A stretch of DNA of 64,000 bases from Lysobacter prati (GCF_009765215.1 NZ_VLNV01000009.1:1-64000), one strand, 5' to 3'. Numbered from the stretch's first letter, positions 31,778-43,041 are shown. Notes: generated from the sequence alone by a model not told the origin. Numbers and translations: made by a program.

Positions 31778-31810
31778 AAACGCGGTCTAAAACGCGGTCT
31801 AATACGCGGA
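31778..31810 (+). repeat. 12-bp tandem repeat abutting the pabB start
   Basis: The unit AAACGCGGTCTA is repeated at 31778-31789 and 31790-31801, with a diverged third part (ATACGCGGA) that runs into the pabB ATG at 31810. It occupies the place of the ribosome site, so copy number could affect translation. Confidence 0.8.
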
Positions 31811-33180
31811 TGCTGCTGACCCGCTCCCTGCCTGCCTCCTTCGACCTGCTTTCGCTGCAGCGTCTGGCACCCGCCCGCTACCCCCTGTTGCTGGAATCCA
31901 GCGCCCACGGCACCGCCCAGGGCCGCTGGGACCTGCTGCTGGTGGCCAGCGGCGACTCGCTGCGCCTGGAACCGGATGGCACCACGCGTGATTCCGCCGG
32001 CGTCCCGGTCGAAGGCGACTTCTTCGCCGCGCTCGACGCGCAATGGCAGTCGCTGCGCGTTGCCCGTGACGAGCCGCGCTGGCCGTTCCGCGGCGGCTGG
32101 GCCCTGTTCTTCGGATACGAGGCCGCTGCCCAGGTCGAGCCGGTCCTCAAGCTGCCGCGCGCTGAAGGGCAGTTGCCGGTGGCACTGGCACTGCGCTGCC
32201 CTGCTGCGGTCCTGCGCGATCACACCAGTGGCGAATGCGTGCTGGTGACCGAAGTGGGATACGACGGCCTGGTCGCATCGGTGTTGTCCGACATCGAGAA
32301 CGCGACGAAGCTCCCGGCCATTGCACCATGGCAAACACCTGGCGCTCTCGAGGAAGACGAGCCGGAGCGATTCACCGACGGCGTGCGCCGCGTGCTCGAC
32401 TACCTCGCTGCAGGCGATGTGTTCCAGGCCAATCTCTCGCGCGGCTGGGTCGCGCGTTTCGATCAGCCGCTGCAACCTGCAGCGCTGTTCGAACGGCTGC
32501 GACAGAACAACCCCGCGCCCTTCGCCGGCGTTTTCGCCGGTACCGACTGGGCCGTGGTCAGTGCCTCGCCGGAGCGGCTGGTATCGGTGCGCGGCGACGT
32601 CGTCGAGACGCGGCCGATCGCCGGTACGCGTCCGCGCTTCGCCGGTGATGACGATGCCGCGCGCATCCAGGAACTTGTCGGCCATCCCAAGGAGCGCGCC
32701 GAGCACGTGATGCTTATCGACCTGGAGCGCAACGACCTCGGTCGCGTCTGCACGCCCGGCAGCGTCGAGGTCGACGAGCTGATGACGGTGGAGAGCTATG
32801 CCCACGTCCATCACATCGTCAGCAACGTGCGCGGACGCCTGCGCCAGGATGCGACGCCGGGGCAGGTGATCCGTGCGGTGTTTCCGGGAGGCACGATCAC
32901 TGGTTGTCCGAAAGTGCGCTGCATGCAGATCATCGCCGAGCTCGAAGGCGTGGGCCGCGGTGCCTATACCGGCGCGATGGGCTGGCTAAACCGAGACGGC
33001 GACCTCGACCTCAACATCCTGATCCGCAGCGCCGAGCTGGAACCCGACGCGGCAGGCGGGGCGACGCTGCGCTTCCGCACCGGCGCCGGCATCGTGGCCG
33101 ACTCCGATCCGCAGCGCGAGCTCGACGAGACCCGGGCCAAGGCGCGCGGCATGCTGCGCGCCCTGGGAGTGGCCGGATGA
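31810..33180 (+). CDS. pabB: Aminodeoxychorismate synthase component I
   Basis: Makes 4-amino-4-deoxychorismate from chorismate for folate synthesis, together with a PabA amidotransferase encoded elsewhere. It has 456 residues of the chorismate-binding family. Motifs include FQANLSR, ERLVSV, KERAEHVMLIDLERNDLGR, VHHIVSNVRG and FPGGTITGCPKVR. Position 271 is Ala in PIAGTRPR, where E. coli PabB has the reactive Lys (PIKGT); Ala there is also seen in TrpE. Coupling to pabC (ATGA overlap) is what supports PabB over TrpE. Confidence 0.88.
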   Translation: MLLTRSLPASFDLLSLQRLAPARYPLLLESSAHGTAQGRWDLLLVASGDSLRLEPDGTTRDSAGVPVEGDFFAALDAQWQSLRVARDEPRWPFRGGWALFFGYEAAAQVEPVLKLPRAEGQLPVALALRCPAAVLRDHTSGECVLVTEVGYDGLVASVLSDIENATKLPAIAPWQTPGALEEDEPERFTDGVRRVLDYLAAGDVFQANLSRGWVARFDQPLQPAALFERLRQNNPAPFAGVFAGTDWAVVSASPERLVSVRGDVVETRPIAGTRPRFAGDDDAARIQELVGHPKERAEHVMLIDLERNDLGRVCTPGSVEVDELMTVESYAHVHHIVSNVRGRLRQDATPGQVIRAVFPGGTITGCPKVRCMQIIAELEGVGRGAYTGAMGWLNRDGDLDLNILIRSAELEPDAAGGATLRFRTGAGIVADSDPQRELDETRAKARGMLRALGVAG

Positions 33181-33994
33181 GTGCGACGGCAGTGCGCTAC
33201 TTCGCGGGCGACCGGTCGGTGCCGGCGCTCCCGGATCTCGATCGTGGCCTGGCCTATGGCGACGGCCTGTTCGAGACAGTGCGCGCACACCAGGGCCAGA
33301 TGCACTGGTGGCCTGCACACTGGCAGCGCCTGCAGCGCGGCGCCGCGATGCTGCGCATGGCCCTTCCCGACGAACGCATCGTGCTGGCCGAGGCGACGCG
33401 ACTGCTCGACGGCAGTGACGCGGTGCTGAAGCTGATCGTGACGCGGGGCAGTGGCGGACGTGGCTATTCGCCGGCCCATGCCAGCGTCCCCAACTGGACG
33501 CTGTCGTCGCATCCGTTGCCGCCTGCGCCCGCTTCCGGCCTCAACCTGCGCTGGTGCGACACCCGCCTGGCATTGCAGCCGGCGCTGGCGGGGATCAAGC
33601 ACTGCAACCGCCTCGAGCAGGTGCTCGCGCGCGGCGAGTGGGACGATCCGGCCATCCACGACGGTCTGCAGTGCAGCAGCGAGGGCGACGTGGTCTGCGC
33701 CACGGCCGCCAATGTGTTCATCCTCCGCCAGGGCGTCTGGCTGACCCCGCAGGTCGATCGCTGCGGCGTAGCCGGGGTATGCCGGGCCTGGGCGCTTGAA
33801 ACGCTGCCGGCACGCGAGGCGCGCCTGGCTGTGACCGATGTCGAAGCCGCCGACGCGGTTTTCCTGTGCAATGGCGTGCGCGGTATCCTGCCGGTGGCGC
33901 GGCTCGGCGCCCGCACTTGGCAACCGCATCCGCAGGTGGTCGCGCTGCAGCACCGCCTGGCCGCCGAGCATCCCGCTTTCGCCACGGAGGTTTC

Positions 33995-33998
<4 letters not shown>
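33177..33998 (+). CDS. pabC: Aminodeoxychorismate lyase
   Basis: PLP enzyme that releases 4-aminobenzoate and pyruvate from aminodeoxychorismate. It is a class IV aminotransferase fold of 273 residues, with PLP Lys141 in LAGIKHCNRLEQVLA, the GLAYGDGLFETVR start and the later CNGVRGILPV motif. The ATG overlaps the pabB stop (ATGA) and its TGA overlaps the mltG GTG, so three genes are coupled. Confidence 0.95.
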
Positions 33999-36688
<2,690 letters not shown>

Positions 36689-36692
<4 letters not shown>

Positions 36693-37054
36693 GCGGCATG
36701 AATTCTGCGGGTGGCGCGCGCCAGGGCATCCTGTCCTGCGCGATCAAGGACAAGGCGCAGCTGTACAGCGCGTACATGCCGTTCCTCAAGGGCGGTGGTG
36801 TCTTCGTGGCCACGCCCAAGCGTTACTTCCTCGGCGATGAGGTGTTCCTGTTGCTGACACTGCCGGAGTCGAACGAGCGCCTGCCGGTCGCCGGCAAGGT
36901 GGTCTGGGTGACGCCGGTCGGTGCGCAGGGCAATCGTCCGGCGGGCATCGGTGTGCAGTTCGCCGAGACGGCCGAAGGTGAGACGGTCAAGGGCAAGATC
37001 GAGGCGTTGCTGGCCGGGTCGCTCAACGCGGAGCGGGCAACGCACACGATGTGA
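36689..37054 (+). CDS. pilZ: Type IV pilus assembly protein PilZ
   Basis: A 121-residue single PilZ domain. It lacks the RxxxR and D/NxSxxG c-di-GMP-binding motifs, as in the founding PilZ proteins that work with PilB and an EAL-GGDEF partner in pilus biogenesis. The core segment FVATPKRYFLGDEVFLLL is close to what I recall of Xanthomonas PilZ. Coupled to holB by ATGA. Followed by three REP units. Confidence 0.93.
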
Positions 37055-37063
37055 TTGACGGCC

Positions 37064-37089
37064 GTCGTCCCGGCGAACGCCGCGACCCA
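37064..37089 (+). repeat. REP unit, type B
   Basis: The first of three direct REP units after pilZ. The core is CCCGGC-GAAC-GCCGCG, slightly degenerate on the right side. Type B lacks the GACGTTGCT tail of type A and instead shares a CACGCATCCA motif. Confidence 0.8.
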
Positions 37090-37124
37090 GACCATCACGC
37101 ATCCACGCATCTATTCTTCTCATC

Positions 37125-37150
37125 GTCATCCCGGCGAACGCCGGGATCCA
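37125..37150 (+). repeat. REP unit, type B
   Basis: The second of three. Core CCCGGC-GAAC-GCCGGG, end ATCCA, followed by CGCACGCATCCA. It starts 61 bases after the previous unit. Confidence 0.85.
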
Positions 37151-37177
37151 GCCCCGCACGCATCCAGTCTTGTCACC

Positions 37178-37203
37178 GTCATCCCGGCGAACGCCGGGAC
37201 CCA
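37178..37203 (+). repeat. REP unit, type B
   Basis: The third of three direct units, core CCCGGC-GAAC-GCCGGG, end ACCCA, 53 bases after the second and 45 bases before palindromic element copy 2. Confidence 0.85.
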
Positions 37204-37248
37204 CCTTGACCTTGCTGTTGCTCTTGCCAGGGTTCCCACTTCGTCGTG

Positions 37249-37362
37249 GCGTCGTCCGCCGACCCGGGGATTGCTCCGCCCCTTCGTCGGACATCCTCCG
37301 AAGGCGGGGCGTGGGCCATCCATGGCCCACTGCTGCGCAATCCCCGGGTCGGCGGACGACGC
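37249..37362. repeat. Large palindromic element, copy 2 of 3
   Basis: A 114-bp element with outer arms 37249-37274 and 37337-37362 complementary at all 26 positions. Relative to copy 1, two arm pairs change together (G-C to A-T and G-C to C-G), keeping the fold. The inner hairpin loop is 2 bases shorter. The second inner hairpin is identical. The tail (37363-37389, ending GCTCGGTCTTCGAT) is conserved. It lies between the convergent pilZ and fadJ-like genes. Confidence 0.92.
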
Positions 37363-37403
37363 TCAGCCGTTTCGTTGCTCGGTCTTCGATACGACCTTCG
37401 CAA

Positions 37404-39458
37404 TCAACTGCGCAATGCCCCACTGTCCCAACCCGGACGCGGCGCGAACCGGTCGCCGTATCGTGCGTGCAACTGCTGCAGTCGCGTCAGCAGCGCATCG
37501 GCACCGGTTTCGCGGATGTACTGGATCGGGCCACCTCGGAACGGTGCAAAGCCGGTACCGAAGATCACGCCGGCATCGAGCAGGTCTGCGTCGCTGACCA
37601 CGCCGTCGTGCAGGCACGCGACCGCTTCGTTGAGGAGCGGCAGGATCAGGCGGTCTTCCAGGTCCGACGGGGTCTGGTAGTCCTTGGGCAGCGCAGGCTT
37701 GATCGCCTTGCCGTTTTCCCACTTGTACAGGCCTTGACCATCCTTCTTGCCGCGCTTGCCCTGCTGCGGCGGTGTCGCCAGCGCAGCGGGGATCGGCAGG
37801 CCGAGGAAGGGCGCCAGTTCGCCGCCGACGCCGGAAGCGACGTCGAGGCCGACGGTGTCGATTAGTTCGATCGGGCCCATCGGCATGCCGAACTTCACCG
37901 CGGCCTTGTCGATCGCCGCCCCCGGGATGCCCTCGGAATACGCGGTCGCGGCCTCGAGCATGTACGGGAACAGCACGCGGTTGACCAGGAAGCCCGGCGT
38001 TCCCGCCACCGGTACCGGCAGCTTGTCGATCGCCTTGCAGAACGCCGCCAGGCGCTGCTGCGTCTGCGGCGCGACGCGGTCGTGGTTGATGATCTCCACC
38101 AGCGGCATCAACGCCACCGGGTTGAAGTAGTGCAGGCCGGCGAAATGTGCGGGCCGGCCGATGTGCTCGCGCAGTTCGGTCAGCGGAATCGACGAGGTGT
38201 TGGTGGTCAGCAGCGCGTCGAACTTCATGCGCGGCTCGAGTTCGGCGTAGAGCTCGCGCTTGGCCTCGGCCTTCTCGATGATTGCCTCGATCACCAGGTC
38301 GGCACTGGCGACGCCTTCGCCGGCGAGGTCGCCCTTCAGGCGCGCGGCCACGTCCATGCGCTTGGCTTCATCCTTGACCTTCTTCTCGAACAGCGTCTGC
38401 GCACGCGTCAGTGCGCCATCGATGAAGCGCTGCTCGCGGTCCTGCAGGGTGACGTTGAAGCCCTTGTAGGCCGACCATGCGGCGATATCGCCGCCCATCA
38501 CGCCGGCGCCGACGACATGGACGTGGCTGATGCCATGCTCCTTGCCGCCCTGGCCCTTGAGCCGCTCCTGCAGGAAGAACACGCGGATCAGGTTGCGCGC
38601 GGTTGGCGTCGAAGCCAGCTTCACCACCGACTTGCGTTCGGCCGACAGCAGGTTCTGGATGCCGCCGCCGCTGTTGGCCCAGGTATTGATCAAGGCGTAC
38701 GGCGCCGGGTAGTGCTCCTTGCGCGCCTTGCGTGCAACCTGCTTGGTCAGCATCGGCGCGAGCAGCTTGCGCGCGGGCAGGGTGTTGCTCGCCCATGCCA
38801 GCGCACGCTGCTTGAACGGACGCTGGCTGCCGCGCAGTGCATAGGCGGCGGCCACATCGATCAGGCTGGAGACATCGGTGACCTTGTCGACCAGGCCGTT
38901 GGCGCGCGCGGCCGAAGCCGACAGCGTGCGACCGGTCAGCATCATGTCGAACGCGGCCGGGGCACCGATCAGGCGCGGCAGGCGGACGCTGCCGCCCCAG
39001 CCGGGATAGATGCCCAGCTTCACTTCCGGCAGGCCGATGCGGGTCGAGGGATCGTTGCTGGCCACCCGGTAGCGGCAGGCCAGGGCGATCTCGGTGCCGC
39101 CGCCCATGCAGAAGCCGTGGATCGCCGCGACGGTCGGGCAGGGCAGTTCGGCCAGGCGCTGGAAGGTCTGCTGGCCGCGGCGGATCGCGTCGCCGACGGT
39201 GCCCTTGGCGTCGAAGGTCTGGAATTCCTTGATGTCGGCCCCGGCGATGAAGCCCGAGGTCTTGGCCGAGCGCAGCACCAGGCCCTTGGGCGGATCCAGT
39301 GCCAGCCGCTCGATCAGCGTGTCCAGTTCGATCAGGACGTCCTGGCCAAAGGTGTTGACCGGCGCGCCGGCGCGGTCGAACGACAGCACCAGCACACCGT
39401 CGGCGCGCAGCTCGGTCTGCCAGTGCTGGAAGCGAAGACCGTCAAGGCCAGCAATCAT
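37404..39458 (-). CDS. Bifunctional enoyl-CoA hydratase / 3-hydroxyacyl-CoA dehydrogenase (FadJ/FadB type)
   Basis: Multifunctional beta-oxidation alpha subunit of 684 residues. The N-terminal crotonase domain (about 1-200) has the oxyanion motifs AGADIKEF and FCMGGGTEIALACRYR with PEVKLGIYPGWGGS. The central NAD-binding domain begins at HVHVVGAGVMGGDIAA (about residue 320). Its dehydrogenase signature includes TNTSSIPLTEL and HYFNPVALMPLVEI. The C-terminal dehydrogenase domain ends with FAPFRGGP. ATG 39458 is preferred over a start 39 bases upstream. The thiolase partner is not adjacent. Confidence 0.93.
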   Translation of the reverse strand: MIAGLDGLRFQHWQTELRADGVLVLSFDRAGAPVNTFGQDVLIELDTLIERLALDPPKGLVLRSAKTSGFIAGADIKEFQTFDAKGTVGDAIRRGQQTFQRLAELPCPTVAAIHGFCMGGGTEIALACRYRVASNDPSTRIGLPEVKLGIYPGWGGSVRLPRLIGAPAAFDMMLTGRTLSASAARANGLVDKVTDVSSLIDVAAAYALRGSQRPFKQRALAWASNTLPARKLLAPMLTKQVARKARKEHYPAPYALINTWANSGGGIQNLLSAERKSVVKLASTPTARNLIRVFFLQERLKGQGGKEHGISHVHVVGAGVMGGDIAAWSAYKGFNVTLQDREQRFIDGALTRAQTLFEKKVKDEAKRMDVAARLKGDLAGEGVASADLVIEAIIEKAEAKRELYAELEPRMKFDALLTTNTSSIPLTELREHIGRPAHFAGLHYFNPVALMPLVEIINHDRVAPQTQQRLAAFCKAIDKLPVPVAGTPGFLVNRVLFPYMLEAATAYSEGIPGAAIDKAAVKFGMPMGPIELIDTVGLDVASGVGGELAPFLGLPIPAALATPPQQGKRGKKDGQGLYKWENGKAIKPALPKDYQTPSDLEDRLILPLLNEAVACLHDGVVSDADLLDAGVIFGTGFAPFRGGPIQYIRETGADALLTRLQQLHARYGDRFAPRPGWDSGALRS

Positions 39459-39654
39459 TCGGCACCATTCGTTCAGGTATGGAGAGACCGCTATCATCCC
39501 GAGGATGTTTCCCCGGCGTCAAATCGGAGTGTCGCTGCCGGCGCGCTGCAATTGCGTGAGGTGACCGTTGGCGGTTGCCGCCCCGACCTCCGCCGGGCCC
39601 CTGACCCATGGCGCTTGCGGCCCACAGGGCCTGACCCCATTAATGATCGTGATT

Positions 39655-39681
39655 GAACTTTCCCCCGACAGGGTTGTCCCA
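39655..39681 (+). promoter_or_regulatory. Sigma-E-type promoter of rpoE
   Basis: The -35 box GAACTT (39655-39660) is an exact sigma-E consensus. After 16 bases comes TCCCA (39677-39681), close to TCTGA. The predicted RNA start leaves a leader of about 35 bases before the rpoE ATG at 39723. This implies autoregulation, as known for E. coli rpoE. Confidence 0.65.
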
Positions 39682-39722
39682 TTGTTCGGCCATGGCCGAG
39701 CCCACAGGAGTGCCGGCGCGGT

Positions 39723-40343
39723 ATGGCCGAATTAGTGTTGCCCAAAGACGTGGAGTTGGACCAGGAGCTGGTCGAGCGTGTCCAGCGCGGCGAAAGTGCG
39801 GCCTTCGATGCGCTGGTGCGCAAGTACCAGCATCGGATCACCGCACTGATCGGGCGCTACATCCCAGACTGGAGCGAATGCCAGGACGTTGCCCAGGAAA
39901 CCTTCATACGCGCCTACCGGGCGCTGCCGAACTTCCGCGGTGATGCCCAGTTCTATACGTGGTTGCACCGGATCGCCGTGAACACTGCAAAGAATTACCT
40001 GGTTGCACAGAACCGCAGGCCTCCGACCGACGACATCGACGCCGGCGATGCCGAGCAGTTCGACACTGGCACGCGCCTGCGCGACACCGACACGCCGGAA
40101 CATGAACTGTTGCGGCAGGAAATTGAACGCACGCTGATGCGCGCGGTCGAAACCCTGCCGGAAGAACTGCGGACCGCCATCACCATGCGCGAGGTGGACG
40201 GTCTGAGCTACGAGGAAATCGCGCAGAAGATGGGCTGTCCCATCGGCACCGTCCGCTCGCGCATCTTCCGTGCGCGCGAAGCGATCGATGCCGAACTTCG
40301 GCCACTGCTCGACAACGACTCTGCGGAACCTTCGAAGCGATGA
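39723..40343 (+). CDS. rpoE: RNA polymerase sigma factor RpoE (sigma-E/AlgU)
   Basis: ECF sigma factor for envelope stress. It has 206 residues: region 2 with LVRKYQHRITALIGRYI, CQDVAQETFIRAYRALPNFRG and FYTWLHRIAVNTAKNYL, and region 4 with LPEELRTAITMREVDGLSYEEIA and CPIGTVRSRIFRAREAI. It is co-transcribed with rseA through an ATGA overlap and with mucD downstream. A matching sigma-E promoter lies upstream. Confidence 0.97.
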   Translation: MAELVLPKDVELDQELVERVQRGESAAFDALVRKYQHRITALIGRYIPDWSECQDVAQETFIRAYRALPNFRGDAQFYTWLHRIAVNTAKNYLVAQNRRPPTDDIDAGDAEQFDTGTRLRDTDTPEHELLRQEIERTLMRAVETLPEELRTAITMREVDGLSYEEIAQKMGCPIGTVRSRIFRAREAIDAELRPLLDNDSAEPSKR

Positions 40344-41272
40344 ATACTCCAGGCACTGACGACCGCGGCACTGATGAGCGCGGCACTGACGAGCGCGAGG
40401 ACCTATGCGCGCTGTTCGACGGCGAACTGCACGGCGACGCCGCACGCTTCGCGCTGAAGCGGCTTGGCCACGACGCGGAATGGCGCCACGCCTGTGGCCG
40501 CTGGCAGCTGTACGGCGACTTGCTGCGGGGCCAGGCCACGGTGATCGCCGGCAGCAGCTTCGCCGACCGCGTGGCCCAGGCCATCGCGCAGGAGCCGACG
40601 CTGGCAGCGGTTGTTTCGACCGCGACGCAATCACGCGCCCGGCGCCCGATTGCCAGCCGACGAGGCTGGATCGGCGGCGCGCTCGCGGCCTCTGTGGCGG
40701 TCGCGGCGTTGTTCGTGACCCGGCCGTTCTCCAACGATGCGGCGCCTGCAGTCGGCGACAGCGCAGCCACGCAGGTTGCCGCCGCGACGTCCGCTCCGGC
40801 CACCCCGGTGGCGCCCGTCCCGGTTCCGGCGCCGGCCATCCCCTCAGCCCCTGATCATGAGGCTGGCCTGGGGGCCGCGGCGGTGGCGGCGGTGGAAGTG
40901 CCGCGTCGCGCGGCCGAACGTCGCTCCACGCGCAGCCAGAACCAGCGTGCGTCGCTGCGCGCCAGTCGCCAGGCCCGCATGTCGACCCCGGCCACTGCCG
41001 TGGCGTCGGCAGCTCCACTGGCCACGCACGCGGCACTCGCCTCGGCCGACGGCGCTGCCACGGCAAAACCCTTCCAGCCCGAGCATTCCGAAGTCGCGGC
41101 CCGACCCTGGCCGCGTGCAGTCCTGCCGCAGTACTCCGGTAACGGCGGACTCACCGCCAGTTATGGCAGCGGAGCATCCTCACCTTCGTTCTACCCGTTT
41201 GAACCGAGCCTCGCGGCACCGGCGACCAACCCGGCTGCGGCCGAGGCCGAGTCGACGGCGCCGCAACGCTGA
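40340..41272 (+). CDS. rseA: Anti-sigma-E factor RseA (MucA-like)
   Basis: Inner-membrane anti-sigma factor that holds RpoE until envelope damage triggers its proteolysis. It has 310 residues. The N-terminal RseA domain (EDLCALFDGELHGDAARFALKRL) starts at about residue 20, and one membrane helix lies at about 108-128. A long periplasmic tail rich in Ala/Pro/Ser follows, much longer than E. coli RseA (216). Residues 4-18 come from a 15-bp triple repeat. rseB and rseC do not follow; mucD does. Confidence 0.92.
   Translation: MNTPGTDDRGTDERGTDEREDLCALFDGELHGDAARFALKRLGHDAEWRHACGRWQLYGDLLRGQATVIAGSSFADRVAQAIAQEPTLAAVVSTATQSRARRPIASRRGWIGGALAASVAVAALFVTRPFSNDAAPAVGDSAATQVAAATSAPATPVAPVPVPAPAIPSAPDHEAGLGAAAVAAVEVPRRAAERRSTRSQNQRASLRASRQARMSTPATAVASAAPLATHAALASADGAATAKPFQPEHSEVAARPWPRAVLPQYSGNGGLTASYGSGASSPSFYPFEPSLAAPATNPAAAEAESTAPQR
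40353..40397 (+). repeat. Three 15-bp tandem repeats in the rseA start
   Basis: Units of GGCACTGAYGASCGC type at 40353-40367, 40368-40382 and 40383-40397 encode GTDDR-GTDER-GTDER before the anti-sigma domain. The frame is kept, so copy changes would lengthen the acidic N-terminal arm only. Confidence 0.9.
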
Positions 41273-41351
41273 CATCTCACCGCACCGTCTCGACAGTGCG
41301 ACCAACCGCAAACCTCCCGCCTGCTGTCCGATCTCTCCGAGTCCGAATTCG

Positions 41352-42878
41352 ATGAACCGTCCGCTTAGTTCCCTGGTCCTGTTTACTGCCATCGCCGCTT
41401 CGCTACCGGTCGCCTGCACGGCGCGACCGGAGGCGACGCCCATTGCGTCGCCGCCTGCGGCCACACCGGCCGCTCCACTGGTCAGCGGCCTGCCGGACTT
41501 CACCAACCTGGTCCAGCGGGTCGGACCGGCCGTGGTCAACATCAAGGCCGAAGCCGCGCCGCAGCGCAACGTGCGCGGCGCGCCGGATGACGAACAGGTT
41601 CCCGAGATCTTCCGCCGCTTCTTCGGCGACGAGCTGCCCTTCCCGGGCGGCCCGGGTGGTCCCGGTGGCCCGCGCGGCCCCCGCGGCGGCGGCACCTCGA
41701 TGGGCAGCGGTTTCCTGATGTCCGCTGATGGCTACGTGATGACGAACCACCACGTGGTCGAAGGCGCCGAGACAGTCACCGTCACGTTGTCGGACCGTCG
41801 CGAATTCCCCGCCAAGGTCGTCGGCAGCGACGAGCAGTCCGACGTTGCGCTGCTCAAGATCGACGCCAAGGGCTTGCCGTTCCTGCGCATGGCCAATGCC
41901 ACTTCGACCCGTGCCGGTCAGTGGGTAATCGCGATCGGTTCGCCGTTCGGCCTGGATCACTCGGTCACCGCCGGCATCGTCAGCGCGGTCGGCCGTAGCA
42001 ATCCGTACGCCAACCAGCGCTACGTGCCCTTCATCCAGACCGACGTGGCGATCAACCAGGGCAACTCCGGTGGCCCGCTGCTTAACACCAGCGGTGAGGT
42101 GGTCGGCATCAATTCGCAGATCTTCAGCAATTCCGGCGGCTACATGGGCGTGAGCTTCGCCATCCCGATCGACGTGGCAATGGGCGCGGCCGAGCAGTTG
42201 CGCGCTACCGGCAAGGTCAGTCGCGGACAGCTGGGCGTGCAGGTGCAGCAGATCACCAACGAGTCGGCCAAGGGCCTTGGCCTGCCCGACAGCCGCGGCG
42301 CCCTGATCGCAGACGTGTTGCCGGGCAGCCCGGCGGAGAAAGCCGGCATCGAGCGCGGCGACGTGATTCGTGCCATCGATGGTCGTGACATCAACGAATC
42401 CAGCGACCTGCCGCCGATCATCGGTTCGATGGCGCCCGGCACCAAGGCCAAGGTCAGCGTCTTCCGCAACGGTCGCAACGTTGACCTGTCGGTCGTCGTC
42501 AACGAGCTCGACGCCACGGTGGCTGGCGGCTCCGGTTCGCCGCGTCCGTCCGCCGGCAACGGCGAGTCGCGCCCGTCGGGTGGCAATTCGCTGGGCCTGG
42601 TTGGCCAGGACCTGAGCAGTGGCGAGCGCCAGCAACTGGGCCTGCGCGGAAACGAGGGCGTGCTGGTGCGCAGCCCCGGCGATGCCGCGGCCGAGGCCGG
42701 ACTGCGGCCGGGTGACGTGGTGCTGTCGGTGGGTCGCAACTCGGTCGCCAGTGCCTCGGCACTGGACCGCGAGCTGGCCTCGGTCAAGCCGGGCCAGACG
42801 GTGATGCTGCTGGTGCGCCGCCAGGGTGGCACCCAGTTCATCGCCGTCACCGCCGACGACGCCTCCAAGGCGGGCTGA
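41352..42878 (+). CDS. mucD: DegP/MucD-type periplasmic serine protease
   Basis: HtrA-family protease-chaperone of 508 residues that degrades misfolded periplasmic proteins and feeds back on sigma-E. A signal peptide (about 1-22) ends near PVAC-T; the Cys is lipobox-like but Pro at -3 is unusual. The trypsin-like domain has His134, Asp164 and Ser239 (GNSGGP). Two PDZ domains lie at about 275-370 and 415-505. Residues 98-114 form a Gly/Pro loop (GGPGGPGGPRGPRGG). Third gene after rpoE-rseA, 79 bases after rseA. Confidence 0.95.
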   Translation: MNRPLSSLVLFTAIAASLPVACTARPEATPIASPPAATPAAPLVSGLPDFTNLVQRVGPAVVNIKAEAAPQRNVRGAPDDEQVPEIFRRFFGDELPFPGGPGGPGGPRGPRGGGTSMGSGFLMSADGYVMTNHHVVEGAETVTVTLSDRREFPAKVVGSDEQSDVALLKIDAKGLPFLRMANATSTRAGQWVIAIGSPFGLDHSVTAGIVSAVGRSNPYANQRYVPFIQTDVAINQGNSGGPLLNTSGEVVGINSQIFSNSGGYMGVSFAIPIDVAMGAAEQLRATGKVSRGQLGVQVQQITNESAKGLGLPDSRGALIADVLPGSPAEKAGIERGDVIRAIDGRDINESSDLPPIIGSMAPGTKAKVSVFRNGRNVDLSVVVNELDATVAGGSGSPRPSAGNGESRPSGGNSLGLVGQDLSSGERQQLGLRGNEGVLVRSPGDAAAEAGLRPGDVVLSVGRNSVASASALDRELASVKPGQTVMLLVRRQGGTQFIAVTADDASKAG

Positions 42879-43041
42879 GCCCGGCCGCCCCCGCGGCTTG
42901 CCCCACGAACCCAGCGCGCCCGCCGTCGGCCGGCGCGTTTGGGCGGGGCGGCTTTGAGCGGGGCAGGGCCGGTGCAACCGGGGCGTATGCGATAATCGCG
43001 CGTTGATTTTCCAGGAACCGGCTAGCCTCGCGCGGCCCCGC

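Noticed and set aside
31753-31809. Upstream start for pabB that would include the 12-bp repeats as coding
   Set aside because: It would begin inside a REP unit and add a non-conserved basic run. It is kept only as a remote alternative in the findings.
37064-37203. Three direct repeats with similar spacing, considered as a mini CRISPR array
   Set aside because: Units are only 26 nt with a REP hairpin core, spacing varies (61 and 53), units occur singly elsewhere in both orientations, and no cas gene is present.
40737-42878. A 713-codon frame reading through rseA into mucD as a possible fusion
   Set aside because: The first 205 codons overlap rseA in another frame and are Arg/Pro-rich. A signal peptide begins at the ATG at 41352.
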